Source: Mycobacterium sp. ACS4054
Lineage (GTDB): Bacteria; Actinomycetota; Actinomycetes; Mycobacteriales; Mycobacteriaceae
Length of the DNA: 64,000 nucleotides
Assembly: GCF_001667275.1 (NCBI RefSeq)
Contig: NZ_LZHV01000055.1
Location: forward strand, 1-64,000
Reading direction: 5' to 3'
Both the position numbers and the translations under genes were made by a program. How positions within the stretch are numbered: the first letter of the stretch is position 1; each line of letters opens with the position of its first letter. Of the stretch, positions 1-8,778 are shown piece after piece. The notes under the pieces are model-generated. The model did no database searches and was not told the origin of the DNA. It saw nothing but the letters and a program-made list of their open reading frames with translations.

Positions 1-78
1 AGACAAGCCACACCCCACCCGGGGGTTCTCCTCACATCAAGCCGACACGCCTGCTACCAACGTCCTGGCTGAGTACAG

Positions 79-1275
79 CTAGCGCGCCACGATCACCGAC
101 GAGCCGTGACCGAACAGGCCCTGGTTGGCGGTGACGCCGACCGTGGCGTTCTCCACCTGCCGGCCCGTCGCCTGTCCGCGCAGCTGCCAGGTGAGCTCGC
201 AGACCTGCGCGATGGCCTGCGCGGGGATGGCCTCCCCGAAGCACGCCAGCCCGCCCGAGGGGTTGACCGGGACCTTGCCGCCGATGGTGGTCGCGCCGCT
301 GCGCAGCAGCGCCTCGGCCTCACCCTTGGGGCACAGCCCAAGGTGCTCGTACCAGTCGAGCTCCAGCGCGGTGGACAGGTCGTACACCTCGGCCAGGCTG
401 ACGTCCTCGGGCCCGATGCCCGCCTCGGCGTAGGCCGCGTCCAGGATCTGATCCTTGAACACCCGGTCGGGTGCGGGCACCGCGGCGGTGGAATCCGTTG
501 CGATGTCGGGCAATTCGGGCAGGTGCTGGGGGTAGCGGGGGGTGACCGTGCTGACCGCGCGCACCGAAGGGACGCCGTCGAGCGAGCCGAGGTGCTTGCG
601 GGCGAATTCGGCGCTGGCCACGATCAGGGCCGCGGCGCCGTCGGAGGTGGCGCAGATGTCGAGCTGGCGCAGCGGGTCGGCCACCACCGGGCTGGCGAAC
701 ACGTCGTCGGCCGAGGCCTCCTTGCGGTAGCGGGCATTCGGGTTCTGCAGCCCGTGCCGGGAGTTCTTCACCTTCACCTGGGCGAAGTCCTCGGGCGTCG
801 CGCCGTAGAGGTCCATCCGCCGGCGCGCCAGCAGCGCGAAGTACACCGGGTTCATCGCGCCGATGAGGTGGAACCGCTGCCAGTCGGGGTCGTTCTTGCG
901 CTCCCCGCCGACGGGGGCGAACGCGCCCTTGGGCGTGGTGTCGGCGCCGATCACCAGCGCGACGTCGCAGAAGCCCGCCAGGATCTGGGCCCGGGCGCTC
1001 TGCAGCGCCTGCGAACCGCTGGCGCACGCGGCGTAGCTGGAACTCACGGGCACGCCGTTCCACCCGAGCTTCTGGGCGAACGTGGACCCCGCGATGAAGC
1101 CCGGGTAGCCGTTCCGGATGGTGTCGGCGCCGGCGACCAGCTGGATCTGGCGCCAGTCCAGGCCGGCCTCGGCCAGCGCGGCGCGCGCGGCGACGACGCC
1201 GTATTCGGTGAAGTCGCGGCCCCACTTGCCCCACGGGTGCATGCCGGCGCCGAGGATGTACAGCGGTTCGGGCAT
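79..1275 (-). CDS. Thiolase-like lipid-transfer protein (Rv1627c-like)
   Basis: A 398-residue protein of the SCP-x/thiolase-like family, which usually acts in beta-oxidation or sterol side-chain breakdown. The N-terminus (MPEPLYILGAGMHPWGKWG) is typical. The nucleophile-type cysteine is C84 in SYAACASGSQAL, and the late GEAIPAQAIAQ segment carries the second half of the thiolase fold. The ATG at 1275 overlaps the stop of the DUF35 gene by one base (TGATG), so the two are translationally coupled. Such thiolase-like proteins commonly work as a complex with a DUF35 partner, and that partner is the gene just upstream. Position and sequence fit H37Rv Rv1627c. The exact substrate cannot be read from the sequence. 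The 78 bases downstream, to the window edge, hold no recognisable gene. Confidence 0.9.
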   Translation of the reverse strand: MPEPLYILGAGMHPWGKWGRDFTEYGVVAARAALAEAGLDWRQIQLVAGADTIRNGYPGFIAGSTFAQKLGWNGVPVSSSYAACASGSQALQSARAQILAGFCDVALVIGADTTPKGAFAPVGGERKNDPDWQRFHLIGAMNPVYFALLARRRMDLYGATPEDFAQVKVKNSRHGLQNPNARYRKEASADDVFASPVVADPLRQLDICATSDGAAALIVASAEFARKHLGSLDGVPSVRAVSTVTPRYPQHLPELPDIATDSTAAVPAPDRVFKDQILDAAYAEAGIGPEDVSLAEVYDLSTALELDWYEHLGLCPKGEAEALLRSGATTIGGKVPVNPSGGLACFGEAIPAQAIAQVCELTWQLRGQATGRQVENATVGVTANQGLFGHGSSVIVAR

Positions 1276-1715
1276 CAGGCGATCCTCCATGCGTGCACGA
1301 TGCGCTGCACCCCGTCGTCGTCGGTGTAGAGCGGCATCGTGGTCAGCTCCATCTCCATGCCGACCTTCAGGTCGGCGGCCAGGGTGCCCTCGACCACCTT
1401 GCCCAGCACGATGAGTCCCTCGTCGGCGAGCTCGACGGCGGCAATCGCGAACGGCTCGAACGGATCCGGGGCGGGATAGGGCGCCGGCGGCGGGTACCGG
1501 TTTTCGGTGTAGCTCCACAGCGTCCCGCGGTTCGACAACGCGACGGCCTCCAGTGTGTCGCTGGCGCAGCCCGGGTTGGGGCAGTTGTTCTCCCGCGGCG
1601 GGAACACGTAGGTGCCGCACTCGGGGCACTTCCCGCCGATCAGGTGGGGGCGACCGGCGTCATCGGTGGCGAACCATCCGTCGATCGCGGGTTGTTGGCT
1701 GGTGACCTCTGGCAC
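1275..1715 (-). CDS. DUF35 zinc-ribbon/OB-fold protein (Rv1628c-like)
   Basis: A 146-residue acyl-CoA-associated protein with an N-terminal rubredoxin-like zinc ribbon (C30, C33, C45, C50) followed by an OB-fold region (GTLWSYTENRYPPPAPY to the C-terminus). In this family the zinc ribbon/OB unit partners a thiolase-like or hydratase protein and is thought to help bind CoA substrates. Here it is the first gene of a two-gene unit with the thiolase downstream. The start is GTG at 1715. It is chosen because TAGTCT lies exactly six bases upstream, consistent with a leaderless mRNA, and because the N-terminus runs directly into the ribbon. Corresponds by position to Rv1628c. Confidence 0.88.
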   Translation of the reverse strand: MPEVTSQQPAIDGWFATDDAGRPHLIGGKCPECGTYVFPPRENNCPNPGCASDTLEAVALSNRGTLWSYTENRYPPPAPYPAPDPFEPFAIAAVELADEGLIVLGKVVEGTLAADLKVGMEMELTTMPLYTDDDGVQRIVHAWRIA

Positions 1716-1721
1716 TCGGCC

Positions 1722-1727
1722 AGACTA
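1722..1727 (-). promoter_or_regulatory. -10 element, leaderless start of the DUF35 gene
   Basis: TAGTCT on the minus strand, followed by six bases and then the GTG at 1715. The spacing puts the transcription start on or next to the start codon. No clear -35 element is visible. Confidence 0.5.
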
Positions 1728-1797
1728 CCCAGCGCCAATCCAAAACTGAAACGTGTTGCAGTTCTGCGGCAGCGGCCGGCGCGTCGGTCGGGGTGCC

Positions 1798-1803
1798 TAG
1801 AGT
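1798..1803 (+). promoter_or_regulatory. -10 element, leaderless start of polA
   Basis: TAGAGT followed by seven bases and GTG at 1811. This spacing favours GTG 1811 over the in-frame GTG codons at 1793 and 1802 as the polA start. Confidence 0.5.
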
Positions 1804-1810
1804 GATAGCC

Positions 1811-4522
1811 GTGCCCGCTCCGCCCGCTCAGCAGACCGAGGAAAACACCAAGCCGACACTGATGTTGCTCGACGGCAATTCGCTGGCGTTTCGGGCGTTC
1901 TACGCGCTGCCCGCCGAGAACTTCAAGACCCGCGGCGGCCTGACCACCAACGCGGTGTACGGCTTCACCGCGATGCTGATCAACCTGTTGCGCGACGAGG
2001 CCCCGACGCACGTCGCCGCGGCGTTCGACGTGTCCCGGCAGACCTTCCGCTCCGAGCGGTACCCCGAGTACAAGGCGAACCGCTCGTCGACGCCGGACGA
2101 GTTTCACGGCCAGATCGACATCACCAAGGAAGTCTTGAACGCGCTGGGCATCACGGTGCTCGCCGAGCAGGGCTTCGAGGCCGACGACCTCATCGCGACG
2201 CTGGCCACCCAGGCCGAGAATCAGGGTTACCGCGTGCTGGTGGTCACCGGGGACCGGGACTCGCTGCAGCTGGTCAGCGACGACGTGACGGTGCTCTACC
2301 CCCGCAAGGGCGTCAGCGAACTCACCCGGTTCACGCCCGAGGCCGTCGTCGAGAAGTACGGGCTGACCCCCACGCAGTACCCCGACTTCGCCGCCCTGCG
2401 TGGCGATCCCAGCGACAACCTGCCCGGCATCCCGGGCGTGGGGGAGAAGACCGCGTCCAAGTGGATCGCCGAATACGGCTCGCTGCAGGGGTTGGTGGAC
2501 AACGTCGACTCGGTGCGCGGCAAGGTCGGCGACGCGCTGCGGGCCAACCTGGCCGGCGTGATTCGCAACCGCGAGCTCACCGACCTCGTCAAGGACGTGC
2601 CGCTGGCGCAGACCCCGGACACGCTGCGCATGCTGCCGTGGGACCGCGACCACATCCACCGGCTGTTCGACGACCTGGAATTCCGGGTGCTGCGCGACCG
2701 GCTGTTCGACACGCTGGCCGCGGTGGAACCCGAGGTCGACGCGGGCTTCGACGTGCGCGGCAGCGCGCTGCAGCCGGGCGAGCTGGCGGTGTGGTTGGCC
2801 GAGCACAGCTCGGGCAAGCGCTTCGGCCTGGCCGTCGTCGGCACCCACCTGGCGTACGACGCCGACGCCACCGCGCTGGCCATCGTCTCCGCCGACGGTG
2901 AGGGCCGCTACATCGACACCTCCGCGCTGGATCCCGACGACGAGGCCGCGCTGGCGTCCTGGCTGGCCGACCCGGGCCCGCCCAAGGCGCTGCACGAGGC
3001 CAAGCTGGCGATGCACGACCTGGCCGGGCGCGGCTGGACCCTGGCCGGCGTCAGCTCCGACACCGCGCTGGCTGCCTACCTGGTGCGGCCCGGGCAGCGC
3101 AGCTTTTCGCTCGAGGACCTGTCGCTGCGCTACCTGCGCCGCGAACTGCGCGCGGAAACCGCTGAGCAACAACAGCTTTCGCTGCTCGACGACACCGAGG
3201 GCACCGACGACCAGGCGGTCCAGACCCTGATCCTGCGGGCCGTGGCGGTGCTGGACCTGGCCGACGCGCTCGACGAGGAGCTGGCCCGCATCAACTCCAC
3301 GTCGCTGTTGGGCGGCATGGAGCTGCCCGTGCAGCGGGTGCTCGCCGGCATGGAACACACAGGCATCGCAGTCGATTTGGATCTGCTCGGCGAACTGCAA
3401 AGCGATTTCGCCCACCAGATCCGCGACGCGGCCGAGGCGGCCTACGCGGTGATCGGCAAGCAGATCAACCTGGGCTCGCCCAAGCAGTTGCAGACGGTGC
3501 TGTTCGACGAGCTGGAGATGCCGAAGACCAAGCGCACCAAGACCGGCTACACCACCGACGCCGACGCCCTGCAGTCGCTGTACGACAAAACCGGCCACCC
3601 GTTCCTGCAACACCTGCTCGCCCACCGCGACGTCACCCGGCTCAAGGTGACCGTCGACGGGCTGCTGAACTCGGTGGCCTCCGACGGGCGCATCCACACC
3701 ACGTTCAACCAGACCATCGCCGCCACCGGCCGGCTGTCGTCGACGGAGCCGAACCTGCAGAACATCCCGATCCGCACCGAGGCGGGCCGGCGGATCCGCG
3801 ACGCCTTCGTGGTCGGCGACGGCTATGCCGAGCTGATGACCGCCGACTACAGCCAGATCGAGATGCGGATCATGGCCCACCTGTCCCGCGACGAGGGCCT
3901 GATCGAGGCCTTCAACACGGGGGAGGATCTGCATTCGTTCGTCGCCTCGCGGGCGTTCGGCGTGCCGATCGAGGAGGTCACCGCCGAGCTGCGCCGCCGC
4001 GTCAAGGCGATGTCGTACGGCCTGGCCTACGGGTTGAGCGCCTACGGGCTCGCGGCCCAGCTGAAGATCTCCACCGAGGAGGCGAAGGTCCAGATGGACG
4101 CCTACTTCGCCCGGTTCGGCGGCGTGCGCGACTACCTGATGAACATCGTCGAGCAGGCCCGCAAGGACGGCTACACCTCCACGGTGCTGGGCCGCCGCCG
4201 CTACCTGCCCGAGCTGGACAGCAGCAACCGCCAGGTGCGCGAGGCCGCCGAGCGGGCGGCGCTCAACGCCCCCATCCAGGGCAGCGCGGCCGACATCATC
4301 AAGGTCGCGATGATCGAGGTCGACAAGGCGATCACCGAGGCCGGGCTGAAATCCCGCATGCTGCTGCAGGTGCACGACGAACTCCTGTTCGAAATCGCGC
4401 CCGGCGAGCGGGACCAGCTCGAGGCGCTGGCGCGGGAGAAGATGGGCGGCGCCTACCCGCTCGACGTGCCGCTCGAGGTCTCCGTGGGTTACGGCCGCTC
4501 ATGGGACGCCGCCGCGCATTAA
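1811..4522 (+). CDS. polA: DNA polymerase I
   Basis: Family A DNA polymerase for gap filling in repair and Okazaki-fragment processing. The N-terminal 5'-3' exonuclease domain (about residues 10-310) begins LLDGNSLAFRAFYALP and includes GVGEKTASKW. A middle 3'-5' exonuclease-like domain follows, which in mycobacterial PolA is known to be inactive for proofreading. The polymerase domain (about 500-903) shows motif A (TADYSQIEMRI, near 676), motif B (RRRVKAMSYGLAYG, near 727) and motif C (QVHDELLFE, near 853). The start at GTG 1811 gives 903 residues, close to the 904 I recall for H37Rv, and fits a leaderless -10. Two further in-frame GTGs lie at 1793 and 1802. The gene diverges from the DUF35/thiolase pair. 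Confidence 0.97.
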   Translation: MPAPPAQQTEENTKPTLMLLDGNSLAFRAFYALPAENFKTRGGLTTNAVYGFTAMLINLLRDEAPTHVAAAFDVSRQTFRSERYPEYKANRSSTPDEFHGQIDITKEVLNALGITVLAEQGFEADDLIATLATQAENQGYRVLVVTGDRDSLQLVSDDVTVLYPRKGVSELTRFTPEAVVEKYGLTPTQYPDFAALRGDPSDNLPGIPGVGEKTASKWIAEYGSLQGLVDNVDSVRGKVGDALRANLAGVIRNRELTDLVKDVPLAQTPDTLRMLPWDRDHIHRLFDDLEFRVLRDRLFDTLAAVEPEVDAGFDVRGSALQPGELAVWLAEHSSGKRFGLAVVGTHLAYDADATALAIVSADGEGRYIDTSALDPDDEAALASWLADPGPPKALHEAKLAMHDLAGRGWTLAGVSSDTALAAYLVRPGQRSFSLEDLSLRYLRRELRAETAEQQQLSLLDDTEGTDDQAVQTLILRAVAVLDLADALDEELARINSTSLLGGMELPVQRVLAGMEHTGIAVDLDLLGELQSDFAHQIRDAAEAAYAVIGKQINLGSPKQLQTVLFDELEMPKTKRTKTGYTTDADALQSLYDKTGHPFLQHLLAHRDVTRLKVTVDGLLNSVASDGRIHTTFNQTIAATGRLSSTEPNLQNIPIRTEAGRRIRDAFVVGDGYAELMTADYSQIEMRIMAHLSRDEGLIEAFNTGEDLHSFVASRAFGVPIEEVTAELRRRVKAMSYGLAYGLSAYGLAAQLKISTEEAKVQMDAYFARFGGVRDYLMNIVEQARKDGYTSTVLGRRRYLPELDSSNRQVREAAERAALNAPIQGSAADIIKVAMIEVDKAITEAGLKSRMLLQVHDELLFEIAPGERDQLEALAREKMGGAYPLDVPLEVSVGYGRSWDAAAH

Positions 4523-4594
4523 CGAAACTTCGCCCCGGAATTTCGCCGACACGACATGTTCTCGTCAGAAACACACAGGCTGCGGCGGCCGAGT

Positions 4595-4624
4595 TTGGCC
4601 AGCGTGTACGCAGTCGAGTAGCCT
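4595..4624 (+). promoter_or_regulatory. Candidate rpsA promoter
   Basis: TTGGCC (4595-4600) and TAGCCT (4619-4624) separated by 18 bases, in the 160-base gap between polA and rpsA. This would give a leader of about 50 bases. The -35 matches only loosely. No convincing polA terminator was seen in the gap. Confidence 0.4.
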
Positions 4625-4682
4625 CAGTAGGTAAATCCCAATTTTGTCCCTACGACCCAACCTGTCCGGAGCAACCCACCAC

Positions 4683-6128
4683 ATGCCGAGTCCCACCGTC
4701 ACCTCGCCCCAAGTAGCCGTCAACGACATTGGCTCCAGCGAGGACTTTCTTGCCGCAATAGACAAAACGATCAAGTACTTCAACGATGGCGACATCGTGG
4801 AGGGGACGATCGTCAAAGTGGACCGGGACGAGGTGCTCCTCGACATCGGCTACAAGACCGAAGGGGTCATCCCCGCCCGCGAGCTCTCCATCAAGCACGA
4901 TGTCGACCCCAGCGAGGTCGTTTCCGTCGGTGATGAGGTCGAGGCCCTGGTTCTCACCAAGGAGGACAAAGAGGGCCGGCTGATCCTGTCCAAGAAGCGC
5001 GCGCAGTACGAGCGCGCCTGGGGCACCATCGAGGCGCTCAAGGAGAAGGACGAGGCCGTCAAGGGCACCGTCATCGAGGTGGTCAAGGGTGGCCTGATCC
5101 TCGACATCGGCCTGCGTGGCTTCCTGCCCGCGTCGCTCGTGGAGATGCGGCGCGTCCGCGATCTGCAGCCGTACATCGGCAAGGAGATCGAGGCCAAGAT
5201 CATCGAGCTGGACAAGAACCGCAACAACGTGGTGCTGTCGCGGCGCGCGTGGCTCGAGCAGACCCAGTCCGAGGTGCGCAGCGAGTTCCTCAACCAGCTG
5301 CAGAAGGGCGCCATCCGCAAGGGTGTGGTGTCCTCGATCGTCAACTTCGGCGCGTTCGTCGACCTCGGCGGGGTCGACGGTCTGGTGCACGTCTCCGAGC
5401 TGTCCTGGAAGCACATCGACCACCCGTCCGAGGTGGTTCAGGTTGGCGACGAGGTCACCGTCGAGGTGCTAGACGTCGACATGGACCGCGAGCGGGTGTC
5501 GTTGTCGCTCAAGGCGACTCAGGAAGATCCGTGGCGGCACTTCGCCCGCACGCACGCCATCGGCCAGATCGTGCCCGGCAAGGTCACCAAGCTGGTGCCG
5601 TTCGGCGCGTTCGTCCGCGTCGAGGAGGGCATCGAGGGCCTGGTGCACATCTCCGAGCTCGCCGAGCGCCACGTCGAGGTGCCCGACCAGGTGGTCGCCG
5701 TCGGCGACGACGCCATGGTCAAGGTCATCGACATCGACCTGGAGCGCCGCCGGATCTCGTTGTCGCTCAAGCAGGCCAACGAGGACTACACCGAGGAGTT
5801 CGACCCGGCGAAGTACGGCATGGCCGACAGCTACGACGAGCAGGGCAACTACATCTTCCCTGAGGGCTTCGACGCCGAGACCAACGAATGGCTCGAGGGT
5901 TTCGACGCCCAGCGCGCCGAGTGGGAGGCCCGCTACGCCGAGGCCGAGCGCCGGCACAAGATGCACACCGCGCAGATGGAGAAGTTCGCCGCGGCCGAGG
6001 CGGCCGGGCACGGCGCCGAGCAGTCGTCCGCCAACGGCGGTGCGCGCGAGGAGAAGGCGGCCGGCGGATCGCTGGCCAGCGACGCCCAGTTGGCCGCTCT
6101 GCGGGAGAAGCTCGCCGGCAACGCGTAA
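4683..6128 (+). CDS. rpsA: 30S ribosomal protein S1
   Basis: A 481-residue S1 protein, the same length as in M. tuberculosis. It has four S1 RNA-binding repeats (roughly residues 35-105, 123-188, 208-277 and 294-363; for example VEGTIVKVDRDEVLLDIG and GLVHVSELSWKHI), then a charged tail rich in Glu, Ala and Gly (VRSEF is in repeat 2-3; the tail starts near 375 and ends LAALREKLAGNA). S1 helps mRNA bind the 30S subunit. The start is ATG 4683, since MPSPTVTSPQVAV matches the usual mycobacterial N-terminus; an upstream in-frame start at 4644 would add 13 unrelated residues. The C-terminal tail is the part that differs most among mycobacteria. Confidence 0.97.
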   Translation: MPSPTVTSPQVAVNDIGSSEDFLAAIDKTIKYFNDGDIVEGTIVKVDRDEVLLDIGYKTEGVIPARELSIKHDVDPSEVVSVGDEVEALVLTKEDKEGRLILSKKRAQYERAWGTIEALKEKDEAVKGTVIEVVKGGLILDIGLRGFLPASLVEMRRVRDLQPYIGKEIEAKIIELDKNRNNVVLSRRAWLEQTQSEVRSEFLNQLQKGAIRKGVVSSIVNFGAFVDLGGVDGLVHVSELSWKHIDHPSEVVQVGDEVTVEVLDVDMDRERVSLSLKATQEDPWRHFARTHAIGQIVPGKVTKLVPFGAFVRVEEGIEGLVHISELAERHVEVPDQVVAVGDDAMVKVIDIDLERRRISLSLKQANEDYTEEFDPAKYGMADSYDEQGNYIFPEGFDAETNEWLEGFDAQRAEWEARYAEAERRHKMHTAQMEKFAAAEAAGHGAEQSSANGGAREEKAAGGSLASDAQLAALREKLAGNA

Positions 6129-6134
6129 TAGCGT
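6129..6134 (+). promoter_or_regulatory. -10 element, leaderless start of coaE
   Basis: TAGCGT immediately after the rpsA stop, then six bases and ATG 6141. coaE may therefore have its own start of transcription as well as read-through from rpsA. Confidence 0.42.
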
Positions 6135-6140
6135 TCACCC

Positions 6141-7355
6141 ATGCTGCGTATCGGGTTGACCGGCGGCATCGGCGCCGGCAAGTCGGCCCTGTCGGCCACC
6201 TTCGCGAAATGCGGGGCCGTGATCGTCGACGGCGACGTGATCTCGCGCGAGGTGGTCCAGCCGGGCACCGAGGGCCTCCAGGCGCTCGTGGCGGCGTTCG
6301 GCGACGACATTCTGCTTCCCGACGGGTCACTGGACCGTCCAGCCTTGGCGGCCAAGGCCTTCCGGGATGACGAGGCGCGGCAGCGGCTGAACGGCATCGT
6401 CCACCCGCTGGTCGGCAAGCGCCGCGCCGAGATCATCGCCTCGGTGCCCGAGGACTCGGTTGTCGTCGAGGACATTCCGCTGCTGGTGGAATCCGGGATG
6501 GCGCCGCTGTTCCCGCTCGTGGTCATCGTGTACGCCGACGTCGAGGTGCGGCTGCGGCGGCTCATCGAGCAGCGCGGCATGCCCGAATCCGACGCCCGCG
6601 CCCGGATCGCCGCGCAGGCCAGCGACGAGCAGCGCCGTGCCGTCGCCGACATCTGGGTGGACAACTCCGGCAGCCCGGACGACCTGGTGCAACGCGCCCA
6701 CGACGTGTGGGACAACCGCATACTGCCCTTCGCGCACAACCTGAGCCGTCGTCAGATCGCCCGGGCGCCGGTGCGGCTGGTGCCGCCGGATCCGAGCTGG
6801 CGCGACGAGGCGCAGCGCATCGTCAACCGGCTCAAGACCGCCTGCGGTCACCGGGCCATCCGGGTGGACCACATCGGTTCGACCGCCGTGCCGGACCTGC
6901 CCGCCAAGGACGTCATCGACGTGCAGGTCACGGTCGAGTCATTGGCCGGCGCCGACGAACTCGCCGAGTCGCTGTTGTCGGTGGGTTATCCGCGCCTGGA
7001 ACACATCACCGCCGACGCCGCCAAGCCCGACGCCCGCAGCACCGTGCAGGATTTCGACCATAGTGACGATACCGAATTGTGGCACAAGCGAATTCACGCC
7101 TCGGCCGATCCTGGACGGCCGACCAACGTACACATTCGGGTCGCGGGCTGGCCCAATCAGCAGTTCGCTCTGCTCTTCGTCGACTGGCTCACTGCGAATG
7201 CCGATGTGCGCGAGCGGTATTCGCGGATAAAACGGGAAGCCGAGGCAGCCGCCGGCGGCGACATCATGCGCTATATCACCGCCAAAGAACCGTGGTTTCG
7301 TGACGCCTACCGGCAAGCCTGGGAATGGGCCGACACCACGGGCTGGAAGCCCTGA
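6141..7355 (+). CDS. coaE: Dephospho-CoA kinase fused to a GrpB-like domain
   Basis: Last step of CoA synthesis: ATP-dependent phosphorylation of the 3'-hydroxyl of dephospho-CoA, in the cytosol. The N-terminal half (about 1-200) is CoaE, with the P-loop GLTGGIGAGKS at residues 4-14, the DGDVISREVVQPG acceptor region and the lid segment RRLIEQRGMPESDARAR. The C-terminal half (about 205-404) is a GrpB/UPF0157 nucleotidyltransferase-like domain (PVRLVPPDPSWRDEA; VDHIGSTAVPDLPAKDVIDV). This fusion is normal for mycobacteria (407 residues in H37Rv) while most bacteria have CoaE alone. The role of the GrpB half is not established. It starts 12 bases after rpsA. Confidence 0.95.
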   Translation: MLRIGLTGGIGAGKSALSATFAKCGAVIVDGDVISREVVQPGTEGLQALVAAFGDDILLPDGSLDRPALAAKAFRDDEARQRLNGIVHPLVGKRRAEIIASVPEDSVVVEDIPLLVESGMAPLFPLVVIVYADVEVRLRRLIEQRGMPESDARARIAAQASDEQRRAVADIWVDNSGSPDDLVQRAHDVWDNRILPFAHNLSRRQIARAPVRLVPPDPSWRDEAQRIVNRLKTACGHRAIRVDHIGSTAVPDLPAKDVIDVQVTVESLAGADELAESLLSVGYPRLEHITADAAKPDARSTVQDFDHSDDTELWHKRIHASADPGRPTNVHIRVAGWPNQQFALLFVDWLTANADVRERYSRIKREAEAAAGGDIMRYITAKEPWFRDAYRQAWEWADTTGWKP

Positions 7356-7361
7356 GCCGCC

Positions 7362-8327
7362 ATGCCGTTCGTCGACGACATCCTGGGCCCGCGACGGCCC
7401 TTCGGGAACGAGGCGCCGCGGCTGGTGGCGGGCCGGCGGCGGCGCACCAGCACCATCGACACCCATCCGGATGGGGCGCGCGGCTCACTGGCGGACCTAC
7501 GGGCGCGCGACGTGGTGGGTGCCGAGGACGGACGTGTCGAGGTGCTCGGCGAGGTCCGAGTGCGGGCACACCTCACCGATCAGGTCGTCGACGACATCAC
7601 GTCGACCGCTTGTCTTGACGCGCTGCTGGGCTGTCGGGTCGGCGCCGGATTCCGGGCGACGGTTGGCCGGCTGTTCCCGCAGGAGGCAGAGCAGGCCACC
7701 CTGCTGCACCTGCTGCTCGACGACTGGGTCGGTGCGACCTTGGTGTCCGGATACGCCACCCAATACGCGGCGATCATCGAGGGTGTCGAAGAGAAGATGC
7801 CGCTGGGCATCGCGGATCGGATGGCTGGGATCTGCGCCGGCTTCGCACCGGACGCGTCACTGATCGCATACACCCGGCGGCACGATGTCATCCCGACGGG
7901 CCGCGGCCCGGTGGCGCCGCCGCTGAGCGGACTACACGAGGTGGAGCCGCTGCGAGCGCGTGGGATGCGCAGGTACCGGCGGCTGGATCTGGCGGACGCC
8001 GACTCCGCGTCGGCACAGTTCCAGGCCCACTTCCGCGACTCTCACGTGGATGACGACTTGGTGGAGACGATTGTGCATGAGTACACCGTCGCCGGCACGG
8101 TCGACACCTCGGCGCGGGTCATCACCGGGGTGAGCGCCGAGGTGCGGGTGTTGCCGTGGCAGGAATGCCCCGGGGCGATCGGTAGTGCGTCCCGCATCCG
8201 CGGTATGCCCCTCAGCGATTTGCGCGACCGCGTCCGCGGCGAATTCGTCGGCACCAGCACCTGCACCCACCTCAACGACACGTTGCGCGCCATCGCGGAT
8301 CTGGACGCCTTGATGGATAGCCGGTGA
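7362..8327 (+). CDS. DUF2889-family protein
   Basis: A 321-residue protein that I recognise only at family level. The C-terminal CTHLNDTLRAIADLDAL (about 300-316) is the hallmark ending of DUF2889 proteins, and the N-terminal RRRTSTIDTHPDG with a later HEYTVAGTVD also fits. No signal peptide or membrane segment is evident, so it is probably cytosolic. Function is unknown. The ATG at 7362 lies six bases after the coaE stop, so it is probably cotranscribed with coaE. H37Rv has no gene at this point in the order I remember, which marks the left edge of an accessory block. Confidence 0.72.
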   Translation: MPFVDDILGPRRPFGNEAPRLVAGRRRRTSTIDTHPDGARGSLADLRARDVVGAEDGRVEVLGEVRVRAHLTDQVVDDITSTACLDALLGCRVGAGFRATVGRLFPQEAEQATLLHLLLDDWVGATLVSGYATQYAAIIEGVEEKMPLGIADRMAGICAGFAPDASLIAYTRRHDVIPTGRGPVAPPLSGLHEVEPLRARGMRRYRRLDLADADSASAQFQAHFRDSHVDDDLVETIVHEYTVAGTVDTSARVITGVSAEVRVLPWQECPGAIGSASRIRGMPLSDLRDRVRGEFVGTSTCTHLNDTLRAIADLDALMDSR

Positions 8328-8355
8328 GCAGAGGTGAGGAGTCGGGCAATCGACC

Positions 8356-8778
8356 CTAGCCGGGTAGCGGTGCGCCGCAGGCCAGCGCGCCGTTGTTCGG
8401 ATCGGCGTTGCCCGGTGCGGGCTTGACCAGTTGGTCGGCCTGGGTGAAAACGTTGTCGTCGACGTCGATCTCGCAGTGCACGTTCGCCGAGTACGGGAAA
8501 TGCAGCACTATCCGCATGCCGGCCTGCGCCGGGTCGGGCAACACGGTGTTGGCCTCGAATGCGTTGCCAGGCATGGACGGAAGGTTGGTGGTGTTCGTCT
8601 GGCCGCCGTTGATGATGAACGTGGCCTGGCTGCCGGTGGTCAGCGCGTCGATCCGCGCGCGGTAGGTGATGTTGTGCAGGTCCGCCCGCGCGATCGCCGG
8701 ACTCAGCTGGGCGCCAACGGCAATGATCGCGACGATCGGCAGCAACCTGCGGCCGGTGCTACTCATAGCTGCTGACAT
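8356..8778 (-). CDS. Small exported protein, unknown function
   Basis: A 140-residue protein with an N-terminal signal peptide. Basic residues (STGRRLL) are followed by a hydrophobic core (PIVAIIAVGAQLSPA) and a likely cleavage after AIARA, leaving a mature part that begins DLHNITYRARID. The mature part has two cysteines (HCEIDVDD and LACGAPLPG), which could pair. The start ATG 8778 overlaps the stop of the ligase gene (TAATG) and has GAGAG eight bases upstream; a second ATG lies at 8766. It resembles small secreted proteins common in mycobacteria, but I do not recognise a named family. Confidence 0.68.
   Translation of the reverse strand: MSAAMSSTGRRLLPIVAIIAVGAQLSPAIARADLHNITYRARIDALTTGSQATFIINGGQTNTTNLPSMPGNAFEANTVLPDPAQAGMRIVLHFPYSANVHCEIDVDDNVFTQADQLVKPAPGNADPNNGALACGAPLPG

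Noticed and set aside
1..78. Possible 3' end of pdtaR (Rv1626), which precedes this region in H37Rv
   Set aside because: The plus-strand frame ending at TAG near 82 reads TPATNVLAEYS, which does not resemble the pdtaR C-terminus, and no strong terminator hairpin is visible.
1640..4375. A 911-codon open frame antisense to polA
   Set aside because: GC-rich coding DNA leaves long open frames on the other strand. Its product is low-complexity (Gly/Val/Gln/His/Arg) with no family features, while the plus strand encodes a complete polymerase.
6000..6128. RpsA C-terminal tail as a pyrazinamide resistance determinant
   Set aside because: The tail differs from M. tuberculosis in composition, but the proposed role of RpsA in pyrazinamide action is disputed, so no conclusion is drawn.
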